A DNA stretch of 64,000 nt, taken from an uncultured Sphingomonadales bacterium (GTDB taxonomy: Bacteria > Pseudomonadota > Alphaproteobacteria > Sphingomonadales > Sphingomonadaceae). A model generated the notes under the pieces. That model was not told the origin of the DNA, searched no databases, and was given only the letters and a program-made list of their open reading frames with translations. A program made the translations under genes and the position numbers. The stretch is taken from contig CAILBC010000036.1 of NCBI GenBank assembly GCA_903832325.1, forward strand, positions 62,001 through 126,000, written 5' to 3'. Shown one piece after another: positions 1 through 9,510 of the stretch (positions are counted from its first letter, which is position 1; the number at the start of each line of letters is the position of its first letter).

Positions 1-453
1 GGCCGGCAAATTCTCCTCCATGGCGAGATAGGCGCGCGGCAGGCCGCGTCGCGCTTCGGCAATCAGCCTATCGGCAAACACTCGGATAAGGATATCGAGC
101 AAGGTGTCGGATTGCCGCGCCATGGTCGTTTCGCTGCCATGATCAAGATCCAGGCCAAGGGCAATATCGAGCATCTGCACGAGCCGGCCGCGCACAGTCG
201 GCTTGTCTTCGTCGGGGTGATCGGGATCGACTTTGGGCAGGATCTCTAGGCTGCATCCGGCCGCAGCAATCACCCCGACGACTTGGCGTGCTCTCAGAAA
301 TCCGTGATGGTCTGTCAGAATTGCCGTGCCATCGTCACCGCCGAGACGGTGCGCACGGGCTGCGCCCAATAGAGCGTTGGCTTGCGTACGTGTGAAGCCA
401 CCCTCGCAGCCAACGCCGATCCTGCCCCATTCATGCACGCAAAGGTGGGTCAC
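1..453 (-). CDS. mcrC: McrC-like component of a McrBC restriction system (partial)
   Basis: The first 151 codons of a protein that runs off the left edge of the window. It starts with GTG at 453 and overlaps the mcrB stop by four bases (GTGA), so the two are translationally coupled. The translation contains VHEWGRIG near the start and LEILPKVD around residue 78, then RQSDTLLDILIRVFADRL, all typical of McrC-family proteins. In known McrBC systems McrC stimulates the McrB NTPase and carries the PD-(D/E)XK nuclease that cuts DNA with modified cytosine. The nuclease part would lie in the missing C-terminus, so catalytic residues cannot be checked here. Confidence 0.85.
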   Translation of the reverse strand, partial: MTHLCVHEWGRIGVGCEGGFTRTQANALLGAARAHRLGGDDGTAILTDHHGFLRARQVVGVIAAAGCSLEILPKVDPDHPDEDKPTVRGRLVQMLDIALGLDLDHGSETTMARQSDTLLDILIRVFADRLIAEARRGLPRAYLAMEENLPA

Positions 454-3218
454 TGCGTCGCGCCCGGCTCTTGCAAATCGGCGCCTTTGCCGGAAATGAG
501 CGTGTCATAGGCATCGGCGCGGAATGTACCGCGAACAAACCAGCTTGTAATCGCTTCGCCGCTTATCGCAGGCGGCGGACTGATCTTGCGCTGGCCGATG
601 AAACCGTTGCCAACCACTGCATGGACCCGGCCCCAATCTTCAAAAAAATATTCCTGCAATAGAGGGATGACCTTGTCACACATCACGTCATCGATGTCGG
701 TTCGTGTTGCACAACCCATAAAGAAAGCGTGGCCGATGCGATGTTCACGACCGACGAGATACTCGATGCGTTCGTTGATCACTTTAAGCACTGTGCCAAG
801 ATCGATCCCTGCAACCTGTCTGAGCAGGTCGGCTCGCGGTGACATTTCTCGGAACGTAAAGCGTCGACGCAGGGCAGTATCAAGCAGGGCGATTGACCGG
901 TCGGCGGTGTTCATGGTGCCGACCACGTGAACATTTGACGGTACGCCGAACCGGATACCCGAATATGGGAGTTCGAGCATTACCTCGTTGGAGCCGCCGA
1001 GCCGTTTGTCACCTTCAAGCAAGGTGATCAACTCTCCAAACACCTTTGAGATATTCGCGCGGTTGATTTCGTCGATGATTAGGACGTGTGGGTCCGGGTT
1101 GATCTTCGCGTCCTCGGCAATACGGCGAAAAACGCCGCGGTGAACATCAAGCCGGAAAGCGCCTTCGCCATGCGTTGGCGGACGCAAGCCTTCAACGAAA
1201 TCCTCGTAAGCATAGGACTGGTGAAATGTAACAAACCGAATGCGATCAATCGCGAGCAAATCGTCGTAGCGCAACTTGAGAGCCTCGCGATTTTCGCCCG
1301 TTAGCAATGGATCATCCGGAGCAAGGTCATCGGCCAAACGCACGGCTTCGGCCATTACCGTCCAGGTCTTTCCGGTTCCGGGCGGGCCATAGAGAATCAG
1401 GTTGGTGGGTGGAGACCACGGAAGATCGGCCAGTTCAACTTCGTTACCGACTGGTTTGGTCCAGCCTTTCCATGACGCCCATTCCGCCATGTACCAATCA
1501 TAGTCCTGGGCCTGGTCTGCGAAAGTGAATGCAATCAGCCGGCGACTATTTTCCTTATTGGGCATGATCCGCCACATTGTCGGTTGATAGGTATAGAAAT
1601 ACCAATCTTTGCGGACGAATGTCTTGTCCCATTCTACTCCGACGGTTTCGCCATCAATGGAGGCAGTGGTGATTGTCCCACGCGCCTTGAGTCGCATGAC
1701 TGACTGTGTTTGACCCCATGCATCGAACGGGAGGTTGTCGCGCTGTACAAAGGTCGCCTTGATCGCAATCCTCTCGCCAGGGCGCATGGACATCACCATG
1801 TCCCGATGCCGATCCGATGGCTCGCTGATTTGCCAAATCCCCTGAGCCAGAAAGCGTTCGGTTTGATCGTCAGTCCGCCCGAACGACGCCCCAACGAACC
1901 AATATGGGCCTTCATATGTCTGAAGATTCCCATCGGTCGGCAAAACGTTGGTCGGTGAAGATTCAGCGGTCGCCGTACTGTCTAGCGTTTCCTCTTTCCA
2001 TTCTGAAGGCGAGCACAGCGCCACAAACAGGAAGCCTTGAACGTCGAAAAGATCGGCAGGTTCCCAACCGAGATTATGATCAAGCAGCCCGAAAACAGCC
2101 CTCATCATCTGCCCATAGGCGGCAATGTCTTCAGGGCGAACTGTGGACTGAGGAAACAGTTCGCGATCAAACAGCTTTCGCCCGGCATCGCGCATTTTTT
2201 CAATTTTGAACCATGTCGCTGCTTCGGGATTAACGGACCCGCGGATACTGGCCACAATCCCAAGGACATTGCCGATAGCAAAGCCCTTCAGGCCAGCCGC
2301 GCGCAAGTTCTCCAACGCTTTGGCCGCCTCGAGCATTGCCTCGTCGTCCGATGCTTCGGACCGGGCAAGCTGGCCCAGCGCAGCCAAAGCGGGTTCTCGG
2401 ATGTCAGGCGTCGCCTTTGTGAGCGTAGCCACAGGTTGCCAGGTTATCGGTAGCCCTTGTTGTCCAAGCGCAAGCTTTTTCAGGATTGAGAGACCAGCCT
2501 CTGCATCACTGGCATCTGTCGCGGCAATCTCGCGGACATCGGCGATAATCTGGTTCTTGTACTGGCGCTCGATATCCCAATAGGGACCGTGCTGGTCTTT
2601 AAAACTAGAAAACGGGGACATTCGGCGTAAAAACGTGTCGCGAAGGTCCTGGTAGGCCTTGTTGTTGATAACCAGAAATCCTAGTCGGCTTAGCATTGTT
2701 CGACACTGTGCGCCGCCGAACTCAACGTGTCTCAAGCCGAGTGCGCCATGTGTGATGGCTTTAGATGGATAGAGCTTGCCTTCATGGACCAACCAAAAGC
2801 TTTGCGGATGACCCAGATTTTCAAATTTGCTTAGATACGCATTCAGAGATCCGGCTGCATTAAACTGCTCTATCTCTGCGAACACTGCTTCCCGTGTCAG
2901 GTTGGTTCCGTCTTGCTCTCCATTCTCAGCATCCCTGAAGCGGATGTAGCAGCGGACCGCAGATCGAAAGCTCGCAAAATTATGATAGATCTTGTCGTGA
3001 TCGATGACGATTGCTGTTGAATTTTTACGTCCGTCGGCTCTGTCTTTCGTAGAATAGGCAAGTGAGTCCAGAAGCGCAGCACAACGATCCGAATCAAAGG
3101 CGGTATCGAGATCCCCCATCGACCTTTCCACCCGTCGCGCATCAGTAAGCCAGGTATTGACGCTGTTTTGCGCATAGGCTTGGGTTCCCAGCCATACCCT
3201 GAAATCCGCTTCCTGCAT
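450..3218 (-). CDS. mcrB: McrB-like AAA+ NTPase with EVE-like domain
   Basis: A 922-residue protein. Walker A GPPGTGKT lies near residue 610, Walker B is VLIIDEINRANISKVFGEL, and GTMNTADRSIALLDTALRRRF follows, the usual McrB-type AAA+ signature. The part before it (about 436-565, starting PYWFVGASFGR) resembles an EVE/PUA-like fold that reads modified bases. The first 100 residues look like a small helical DNA-binding or SAM-like domain. The protein is about twice as long as E. coli McrB. A GAGGGG ribosome site precedes the ATG. It is coupled to mcrC downstream and probably forms a modification-dependent restriction system. The EVE assignment is by eye and less sure than the NTPase. Confidence 0.88.
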   Translation of the reverse strand: MQEADFRVWLGTQAYAQNSVNTWLTDARRVERSMGDLDTAFDSDRCAALLDSLAYSTKDRADGRKNSTAIVIDHDKIYHNFASFRSAVRCYIRFRDAENGEQDGTNLTREAVFAEIEQFNAAGSLNAYLSKFENLGHPQSFWLVHEGKLYPSKAITHGALGLRHVEFGGAQCRTMLSRLGFLVINNKAYQDLRDTFLRRMSPFSSFKDQHGPYWDIERQYKNQIIADVREIAATDASDAEAGLSILKKLALGQQGLPITWQPVATLTKATPDIREPALAALGQLARSEASDDEAMLEAAKALENLRAAGLKGFAIGNVLGIVASIRGSVNPEAATWFKIEKMRDAGRKLFDRELFPQSTVRPEDIAAYGQMMRAVFGLLDHNLGWEPADLFDVQGFLFVALCSPSEWKEETLDSTATAESSPTNVLPTDGNLQTYEGPYWFVGASFGRTDDQTERFLAQGIWQISEPSDRHRDMVMSMRPGERIAIKATFVQRDNLPFDAWGQTQSVMRLKARGTITTASIDGETVGVEWDKTFVRKDWYFYTYQPTMWRIMPNKENSRRLIAFTFADQAQDYDWYMAEWASWKGWTKPVGNEVELADLPWSPPTNLILYGPPGTGKTWTVMAEAVRLADDLAPDDPLLTGENREALKLRYDDLLAIDRIRFVTFHQSYAYEDFVEGLRPPTHGEGAFRLDVHRGVFRRIAEDAKINPDPHVLIIDEINRANISKVFGELITLLEGDKRLGGSNEVMLELPYSGIRFGVPSNVHVVGTMNTADRSIALLDTALRRRFTFREMSPRADLLRQVAGIDLGTVLKVINERIEYLVGREHRIGHAFFMGCATRTDIDDVMCDKVIPLLQEYFFEDWGRVHAVVGNGFIGQRKISPPPAISGEAITSWFVRGTFRADAYDTLISGKGADLQEPGATQ

Positions 3219-3292
3219 TTTAACCCCTCATTTTCGATCCTGGCATCATTAGCAGGAAATTTCTGTAAAAATTCCAAAGCGTCGCACGCCGA

Positions 3293-6200
3293 TTAGGATG
3301 CGTCGGCGATCGTGTAAGAAAGATTGGCCACGGTCAGTTCACCTGTATCGGTCCAGAAGATTGCGGCGGCCCTAACGGGTAGCGATGCAACTGCTTCGAC
3401 CGCATCGACATATGCGGCGACCTGGGGCCAGTATCCTGCCAGCCGGTCGGCGTGGTCGGGGACCGCGCCGCTCTTGTGGTCAACAATCAGGTAGCCATCG
3501 GGACCTTCAGCGATAAGGTCGATGATCGCCGGCTGAGTGCCACCATCAGACAGGGGCACTTCGAGCGGCTGTTCGACGTGCAAGGTGCCGTAACCGATCT
3601 CAGCCAATGTTCGGCGCAAAGCGTCCGCCTGAATGGCCAAAGCGTCGACGTCTTGTTCGTCGAGGCGGCAGTGCGCGGAGACGTGGTGCTTGAGGTCCGG
3701 GCGCTGAAGCAGGATTCGCAGAGCTTCGTGAATAGCCGTGCCCCTTGCTGCCGGATGCGTCAGATCTGGGCTGGTAAGTTGAACGCCGGCGCAGATCGCG
3801 CGGTTTTCGAGAGTTGCGGGCAGGGGCCTTTGCGTAATCACCACTTGTGACGGACTGACCACAGCAATCTGGACTGGGGCCTCACGGGGGATAATGGAAA
3901 AGCGCGGCTCTCGTACCGAGCCGATGTTGATGGGTTCAGCCGCCGTATCGAATGATCCAGGCAAGTCTTTGTGGCAGACCACCCTGCGCGCCGGGAATGT
4001 TTGCGCGCCGATTTCAACCCGGTTTTCCGCGATCCGGAATTGAGCTTGCTCGTCCAGCAGTCGACGGGCTGTGATCGGAAACGGCATTTCTTTCACATCG
4101 TCATGCCGTGGCCATTCGATGACGAGCCGTTCGCGTGCGCGGGTCAAAGCGACGTAAAGCAGGCGGCGAGCAGTTTCCTCTGCTTCCGGACGCAGCGGAT
4201 CGAGGAAACGCTCGGTCGCTTCGGGCGCTGCGAAATCTGGCGCGTAGGAGAGGGTTGCGCGCTCAATCACATGGTCGAGGTCATCGAAATCGGGGAATTG
4301 CGTCGAAAAGACGTTTGCTCGCGGGTCGAGCTTCTGGTCCAGTCCGGCGACGACCACTACCGGCCATTCGCGACCCTTTGAACCGTGCCAGGTGACGATC
4401 TCGATGCCATCCGCCTCGGCGCCGGAAGGATTGGGACGTTTGTCCTCATCCTTCAGGCTGATCTTGTTTTCCAGCCAGCCAAGGAAGACTTTGGCGCTCT
4501 GGCCATAGAAACCTGATGCTTCACGCATGTCGCGGTGTGCGTCTATGAATGCGCTTGCTTCGGCTTCGAAGCGCAGCAGATCGGCACGCATCTGCGCTGG
4601 ATCGTCAAGCCGGTCGCACCATTCACGCAAGCCCGCCGCGCGGATGGCGGCATGGGTAAGACGGTCTACCGGCATGGCCAGCGATTCCGGCCAGAGCTGT
4701 GCAAGCGCGGCCAGGTCCGGGCTCACGAGACGTTCGCCGTTTGTGAGCGCCTTCAGCGCTGTATCGAGCGGGATTGCGGCGGGGCCGAGCGTGGCGAGGC
4801 ACAGGGCTGCGTGCGTATCATCGGGGTCCACAGCGTGGCGCAAAGCAAACGCAGCGGCTTGAACCACTTTGCTTTCCCACCAACCGCTTTCGGCAACCCG
4901 CACCGGCAGGCCCAGGGTCCGCAGGGCAGCGGCATAAGCTGCGCACTGTTTGTGGGTCGGACACAGAACGGCAATGTCCTTTGCCTCCAACGTGCGCATC
5001 CGGCGGGTGTGGCGATCGGTGATTCTGATGGATTCATCGATCAGAAGGGATAGCACGCGGTCGGCCACGAAATATTGCGGCTTACCCTCGTTGCGCGCGC
5101 TCCGCTTGGCAGCGAGTTCGATAACTTCAAGCGCTGTGCTGTCGCCAGGTGCGTTCTGCGCCGCCAGCGGCGTGTAATCGCTACCGAACAGTCGCGGGCC
5201 CAGTGCGTTGACGAATGCCATGATACGCGGGTCGGAACGCCAGTTGCTGGTCAGCGGACTGGTCGGGTATTTTTTCGTCAGTGCCGTGGTCAGGCGCGGA
5301 TCGGCACCCTGAAAGCCCATAATGGCCTGTTTAGTATCGCCCACGATCAACGCGTGGGGTGCCTGTTGAGCGAGCGTCCACAGAAACGTGAACTGGATCG
5401 GGTTGGTGTCCTGGAACTCGTCGACGATCACACAGTCGACTTCGGTCATGATCGAGGCGAGCACATCGGGCCGCTCGCGCAACAATCTTGCGGCGTTGGC
5501 CACCATGTCGCTGTAGTCGATCACGCCGAGTTGGCGCTTGCGCGCTTCGTAATCGGCCATAGCGGTCTGCGCCCCTTTGACCAAAGCGCGCGCGTGGGCA
5601 ACCGCGTCTTCCAAAGGACCGGGATGCCGCGCCAACTTGTCCGCGGCCTGCATCACTGTGCTGGCAAGTTTGTCATACTCATCCGGAGTCGCGCTGCCAC
5701 GCACCGAAAGGCGCAAACTGCGCAGCTTTTGCCACTGCTTCCAATCCTTGCGCCCCGCCGCCAAAACCTGTTGCGCGCGGCGCAATTCGCGGAAGTTGTC
5801 ATGGAAGTCGGTCTTCGCCGCCTTGACGGTGAAACGATCCTCCAGCGAGTTGGGAAATTCCGCGAGCAAGGCATCGACCGCACGTTTCAGCCCATCGGCA
5901 AGCGCTGCGCTGTCTCCCAAGGGTTTGCCATAGCCGTCTCTTACCGATGCCTCCACGCACTCGACCAGCACCGGGTCGTGGCCGCGTGGACCAAGGCTGC
6001 GCAGATGCGCGATGACGCCCAACAGCGTGCCCCGAAACTTGTCCTCGGCCGTGTCGTTCGACCAAAACGCAGACTTATATCCATGCGCGCCTAGATCGCC
6101 CGCCAGTGCGTTCAGCGCAGGATCTTCCTCGATTGCGCGGCGGATCAGCAGGTCCTGCTCATCTTCGGCAATCAACCGCTGGCTGGGTGAGGCACCATCG

Positions 6201-6475
6201 GCAAAGGCATGTTCGGCGAGCAAGCGGCGTCCTAGCCCGTGAATGGTCGAGACATACGCGCGATCGACCGCCAGCGCAGCGGCAAGATTGCCATCAGCGA
6301 TCAGCGCGGCGCGAATGCGTTGGCGCAATTCGCCCGCCGCCGCTTCTGTAAACGTGACGGCCAGGATGCGTTCGGGGCGCACTTTGCCCTCGCGGACCCA
6401 TTGGGTTAGCGTTTCCTGGATGCGGTGCGTCTTGCCCGATCCCGCACCGGCGGGAACGATCGTCAGGTCAGTCAT
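3293..6475 (-). CDS. UvrD/AddA-like helicase with C-terminal PD-(D/E)XK nuclease
   Basis: A 1060-residue SF1A helicase. The start chosen is ATG at 6475, giving MTDLTIVPAGAGSGKT with Walker A at residues 9-16. An ATG 57 bases upstream would add residues of no family character and lies deeper inside the preceding gene. Motif II VDEFQDTNP is near residue 350, followed by GDTKQAIMGFQGA. LLYVALTRARERLVI is a UvrD motif VI. Near residue 995, LIVDHKSG matches the D-x-K part of a RecB/AddA nuclease. It overlaps the upstream nuclease gene by 8 bases, so the two probably form an AddAB-like complex that resects DNA ends. Its neighbours point to a dedicated defence complex and not the housekeeping AddAB. 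Confidence 0.85.
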   Translation of the reverse strand: MTDLTIVPAGAGSGKTHRIQETLTQWVREGKVRPERILAVTFTEAAAGELRQRIRAALIADGNLAAALAVDRAYVSTIHGLGRRLLAEHAFADGASPSQRLIAEDEQDLLIRRAIEEDPALNALAGDLGAHGYKSAFWSNDTAEDKFRGTLLGVIAHLRSLGPRGHDPVLVECVEASVRDGYGKPLGDSAALADGLKRAVDALLAEFPNSLEDRFTVKAAKTDFHDNFRELRRAQQVLAAGRKDWKQWQKLRSLRLSVRGSATPDEYDKLASTVMQAADKLARHPGPLEDAVAHARALVKGAQTAMADYEARKRQLGVIDYSDMVANAARLLRERPDVLASIMTEVDCVIVDEFQDTNPIQFTFLWTLAQQAPHALIVGDTKQAIMGFQGADPRLTTALTKKYPTSPLTSNWRSDPRIMAFVNALGPRLFGSDYTPLAAQNAPGDSTALEVIELAAKRSARNEGKPQYFVADRVLSLLIDESIRITDRHTRRMRTLEAKDIAVLCPTHKQCAAYAAALRTLGLPVRVAESGWWESKVVQAAAFALRHAVDPDDTHAALCLATLGPAAIPLDTALKALTNGERLVSPDLAALAQLWPESLAMPVDRLTHAAIRAAGLREWCDRLDDPAQMRADLLRFEAEASAFIDAHRDMREASGFYGQSAKVFLGWLENKISLKDEDKRPNPSGAEADGIEIVTWHGSKGREWPVVVVAGLDQKLDPRANVFSTQFPDFDDLDHVIERATLSYAPDFAAPEATERFLDPLRPEAEETARRLLYVALTRARERLVIEWPRHDDVKEMPFPITARRLLDEQAQFRIAENRVEIGAQTFPARRVVCHKDLPGSFDTAAEPINIGSVREPRFSIIPREAPVQIAVVSPSQVVITQRPLPATLENRAICAGVQLTSPDLTHPAARGTAIHEALRILLQRPDLKHHVSAHCRLDEQDVDALAIQADALRRTLAEIGYGTLHVEQPLEVPLSDGGTQPAIIDLIAEGPDGYLIVDHKSGAVPDHADRLAGYWPQVAAYVDAVEAVASLPVRAAAIFWTDTGELTVANLSYTIADAS

Positions 6476-9182
6476 CGTCGTTTTCCGGCACAGTGATGGA
6501 GGGTTCAATGTCTTGGCGGGTGAACGCGGCAATCAGCGGGCTGTCTTCCAGCGCATACGTTCCGAGCGAAGCATGTTTGCTAAAGTATGCTTCATCGGCA
6601 GTGGTGTTTGTCACCAGAATGCCTGCGCGCAAGTCAGCAAAGCGCGCTTCGATCAGCGAAAGCGCGTTGGCGGCAATGTCACCTTCGATAAGTTCGACAT
6701 CGGCCGAAGCGAAGCTGCCTGCGCCATTCACCAGCAAATTGCCGTCGTTCAGCGTGTGGTAGGCAACGCCCGGCAATCCCTGCCAGGCACTTAGCGTTTG
6801 GCCGATCCGGACCTCATCCTCGCTGCTGCGCTCATCGACCCGCACGTCCATGCGGCGATAGAGATCGACTTGCAGATCCCAGCCTTTTTTCAGCCGCTCG
6901 CGCCGCGTGCCAGAACTGCTTTTCTTGTAGTCGATCACCAGCGGTTGGCCGCCAGGCAGACGCAAAAGGCAATCGGCCATGCCGCGCACCGGATGGCCAA
7001 ACAGGACGCCTGACAGCCTGAATTCGTTACCAACGATTTCGGCATCGAGCGCACGCAAGACGCGCGCCCAATGCCTCGCCGCCTTGAGGATTTCGCCTTC
7101 GAGCGCCTTGCGTTCCAGAACCCACGCGCCGCCCTGCAGGAATGGCGCAAGCGTGCGGATGGATTCCATCAGCAGCTCGGGCACGCGTTCGTCGATCGTC
7201 GCATCATCGGGATGATCGGTGCCGGGCACGAACAACAGCTCAAATACGGCGTGGGCCAAAGACCCACGCAGGATAGCGTCGAGGTCTTCGGGCAACCACG
7301 GAACATGGACTGCGCCCAATTCAGCCAGCAGCCACGCCAGCGGGCTCACCAGCAGCTTTTCCAGCCGGCTCGGGCTTTGCGCCGCGAGCGAACCGTCGTC
7401 TTTCGAGCGCAAAGTCAGCAGATCGCGACCGAGGTCATAGGCGACAGGAATGTCGAGGATGTCATTCTTGCGATAGACCGGGCGCGGCTGCCAGGCGATC
7501 AGGCGATCCCAGATCGTGCCCAGGCCGTTCGTGACTGGCACAATCAGTTTGTCCGGTTCGCGGCACCCTGCAATCAGTCGTGCGATCAAAGGCAGGCTTG
7601 ATGATGGTGCCAAAGTCGCGCCGTTCCGATCCCGTTCGGACAGCAGCAGGATGACTTGTTCAGTGCTGGCGCATAGTTGGCGGGCAAACAGCGCGAGGGC
7701 GCGGTCAAGTTGGCTGGCCAGCGACGGGAGAGCCAATGAAGCGCGGTCGACGATCAGCGAGGTTTCGCCATCAAGAAAAAATGGATTGCCCGAGGGGCGC
7801 GGTGGATAGGCGCCGTCGTTGAAACCGAGCAGCACCAGCTTCTTGAAGCGACGCACCGGCGCCTCGTGAGCCAGCATGACGGAAATGCCGCCCGCGTAGC
7901 AGGCACCGCGCTCTGCCGGGATGGGATTGTAGCCCGCGGCGAACTGGACCGCAAAATCCCAGTCAGGCTCAGCACTGTCGCGCGCAGTGCCGAGTGCAGC
8001 CAGCAACCGGACAATCTGGACTTTCGCTTCGAGCACATCTTCGCGCAAATCGGGATCCCCGCTGAGCAAGCGGCGAAAGGCGCGAAGTTGCAGTTTCAAC
8101 TGCCGGGTCGTGCGGGGTGCGGGCGCGCGGATCAGCGCAAACAACAAGGCCGACTTGCCGGCCAGAGTGCGCGCGTGGCGCGGCACGAAGTCGCCCTTCA
8201 TCACGCCATGGGCGATGGCGTTGCCATCTTCGGGCGACCAACACAGGACCGGCGAGCAATAGAGTGAAGCCAGTGCCATCGCTGGAGCCGGACGACGCCT
8301 GCATTGCACGAAATGCAACACCGCTTCGGCTCCGATGTTGCGGCGCGGCGCTGGCATTGGCAAATTCGATGCGACCAACCCAGCCCGATCGAATGTTTCG
8401 GCAAGGTAGAGCGCATGATCGCCATTTGATGGCAGGATTACACCGATTTCGGCGGGCGAAAGGCTGGGGTGTTGGTCCAGCCAATGCTGGATCATTGCCG
8501 CAGCCGCCTCGGATTCGGTCAGGCTGTCGCGCACCGACAAGACGCACAAGCTGTCGTCCTGGTTGGCAGGTGCTGCCTTCTCATCGAGCAAATTGCGCTG
8601 TACGTGACCCAGCAAGGTCGTCGCTGGCGCTGCCGCTGCCTTTCGTCCGCTGACCAGGCGAATGACATCGCGGTCATCGGGCGCAACTGTGCCGTGATGC
8701 GCTTCCAGCCTTTCGAGCACAGCGCGTTCCAGCAGAGTGAGGCGCGGATCATCGCGATCGCGGATCACCGCAATGCTTTGCAATGCCCGGTCCGACTGCG
8801 CCCCAAGGAAATCCTTCAGCTGGGCAAGATCAGCAGAAATCACTTCGGGGTGGGCGCGCCAAATATCGCGAAGTGCCGCCAAATGTGCCCGCGCACGCCC
8901 TTCGTCCGGGATCGCATCGACATCGATCGTTTCAGGATCAAGGTTCGACGTGGCCAGCATTATTGTGCGCAGCATTGCGCCAACAGCCGCCGTGGTCTGG
9001 TCTGCTGCGATCGCCAAGCTGGCGCTCCAGGGCTGTTCGCTGGCCTGGGTCTCAAGCACTCCGCGCAGCGACGCATCGTCGCGTGCCGGCAGCGCATAGA
9101 GGCTGGCCAGCAAAGACACCGTCAATGGTGTGCAATGTGCAAACGGGCCTTGCCCTAGCCGAAGATGGCAATCATCAAACAT
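6468..9182 (-). CDS. AddB-like PD-(D/E)XK nuclease partner
   Basis: A 904-residue protein. Near residue 750, PLVIDYKKSS, followed by DLQVDLYRRM, is a RecB-family PD-(D/E)XK nuclease motif. No Walker A loop is visible at the N-terminus, where AddB proteins often keep a degenerate or intact one, so this subunit may not hydrolyse ATP. KKLVLLGFNDGAYPPRP in the middle is typical of AddB/RecC-like inactivated helicase cores. It is followed with an 8-base overlap by the AddA-like helicase and preceded by the zinc-ribbon gene with a 26-base gap. Role inferred: a second nuclease subunit of an end-processing complex. I did not see the four cysteines of the AddB iron-sulphur cluster. Confidence 0.8.
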   Translation of the reverse strand: MFDDCHLRLGQGPFAHCTPLTVSLLASLYALPARDDASLRGVLETQASEQPWSASLAIAADQTTAAVGAMLRTIMLATSNLDPETIDVDAIPDEGRARAHLAALRDIWRAHPEVISADLAQLKDFLGAQSDRALQSIAVIRDRDDPRLTLLERAVLERLEAHHGTVAPDDRDVIRLVSGRKAAAAPATTLLGHVQRNLLDEKAAPANQDDSLCVLSVRDSLTESEAAAAMIQHWLDQHPSLSPAEIGVILPSNGDHALYLAETFDRAGLVASNLPMPAPRRNIGAEAVLHFVQCRRRPAPAMALASLYCSPVLCWSPEDGNAIAHGVMKGDFVPRHARTLAGKSALLFALIRAPAPRTTRQLKLQLRAFRRLLSGDPDLREDVLEAKVQIVRLLAALGTARDSAEPDWDFAVQFAAGYNPIPAERGACYAGGISVMLAHEAPVRRFKKLVLLGFNDGAYPPRPSGNPFFLDGETSLIVDRASLALPSLASQLDRALALFARQLCASTEQVILLLSERDRNGATLAPSSSLPLIARLIAGCREPDKLIVPVTNGLGTIWDRLIAWQPRPVYRKNDILDIPVAYDLGRDLLTLRSKDDGSLAAQSPSRLEKLLVSPLAWLLAELGAVHVPWLPEDLDAILRGSLAHAVFELLFVPGTDHPDDATIDERVPELLMESIRTLAPFLQGGAWVLERKALEGEILKAARHWARVLRALDAEIVGNEFRLSGVLFGHPVRGMADCLLRLPGGQPLVIDYKKSSSGTRRERLKKGWDLQVDLYRRMDVRVDERSSEDEVRIGQTLSAWQGLPGVAYHTLNDGNLLVNGAGSFASADVELIEGDIAANALSLIEARFADLRAGILVTNTTADEAYFSKHASLGTYALEDSPLIAAFTRQDIEPSITVPENDDD

Positions 9183-9208
9183 CGTACATCATCCGATCAT
9201 CGCGAGGA

Positions 9209-9472
9209 TCAGCCCGCCGGTTGTTCCGCCATGTCGCAATCATCGAATGGGGAAAGCTGGCCGCGGCCCCCACGCCTTTTGATCTGCCATTCGTGCTGAC
9301 ACGATCGACAATGCCGGTCGGGCACCTCAGCGTCGATCACGCATCCGCCAATCACGATTTCGCCCCGTTCTTCCTGCTCCACCAGATCAAAGCCGGGGTA
9401 GCCGTATATGATGTCCACGCCGCTTCGCTCGCGGCATTGCGGACAGATATAGGTGCGTCGTGCCAAGCTCAT
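9209..9472 (-). CDS. Small zinc-ribbon protein
   Basis: An 87-residue protein with two CxxC knuckles, CPQC near residue 11 and CRSC near residue 54, which together would bind one zinc ion. The start at 9472 is chosen because GGGGGAG sits a few bases before that ATG; an ATG eight codons upstream lacks such a site. It lies between the WYL regulator and the nuclease gene, and an operator-like motif overlapping the end of the WYL gene lies about 40 bases before its start. No enzyme motif is seen. It may be a small DNA- or protein-binding adaptor of the helicase-nuclease complex; this is inference. Confidence 0.7.
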   Translation of the reverse strand: MSLARRTYICPQCRERSGVDIIYGYPGFDLVEQEERGEIVIGGCVIDAEVPDRHCRSCQHEWQIKRRGGRGQLSPFDDCDMAEQPAG

Positions 9473-9510
9473 TCTCCCCCGCATTCGATGATGCACCCAA
9501 TCACACAGTG

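Noticed and set aside
5075..6094. A 339-codon open frame on the plus strand
   Set aside because: It lies wholly opposite the AddA-like helicase gene. Its translation has no family character and uses codons typical of an antisense shadow.
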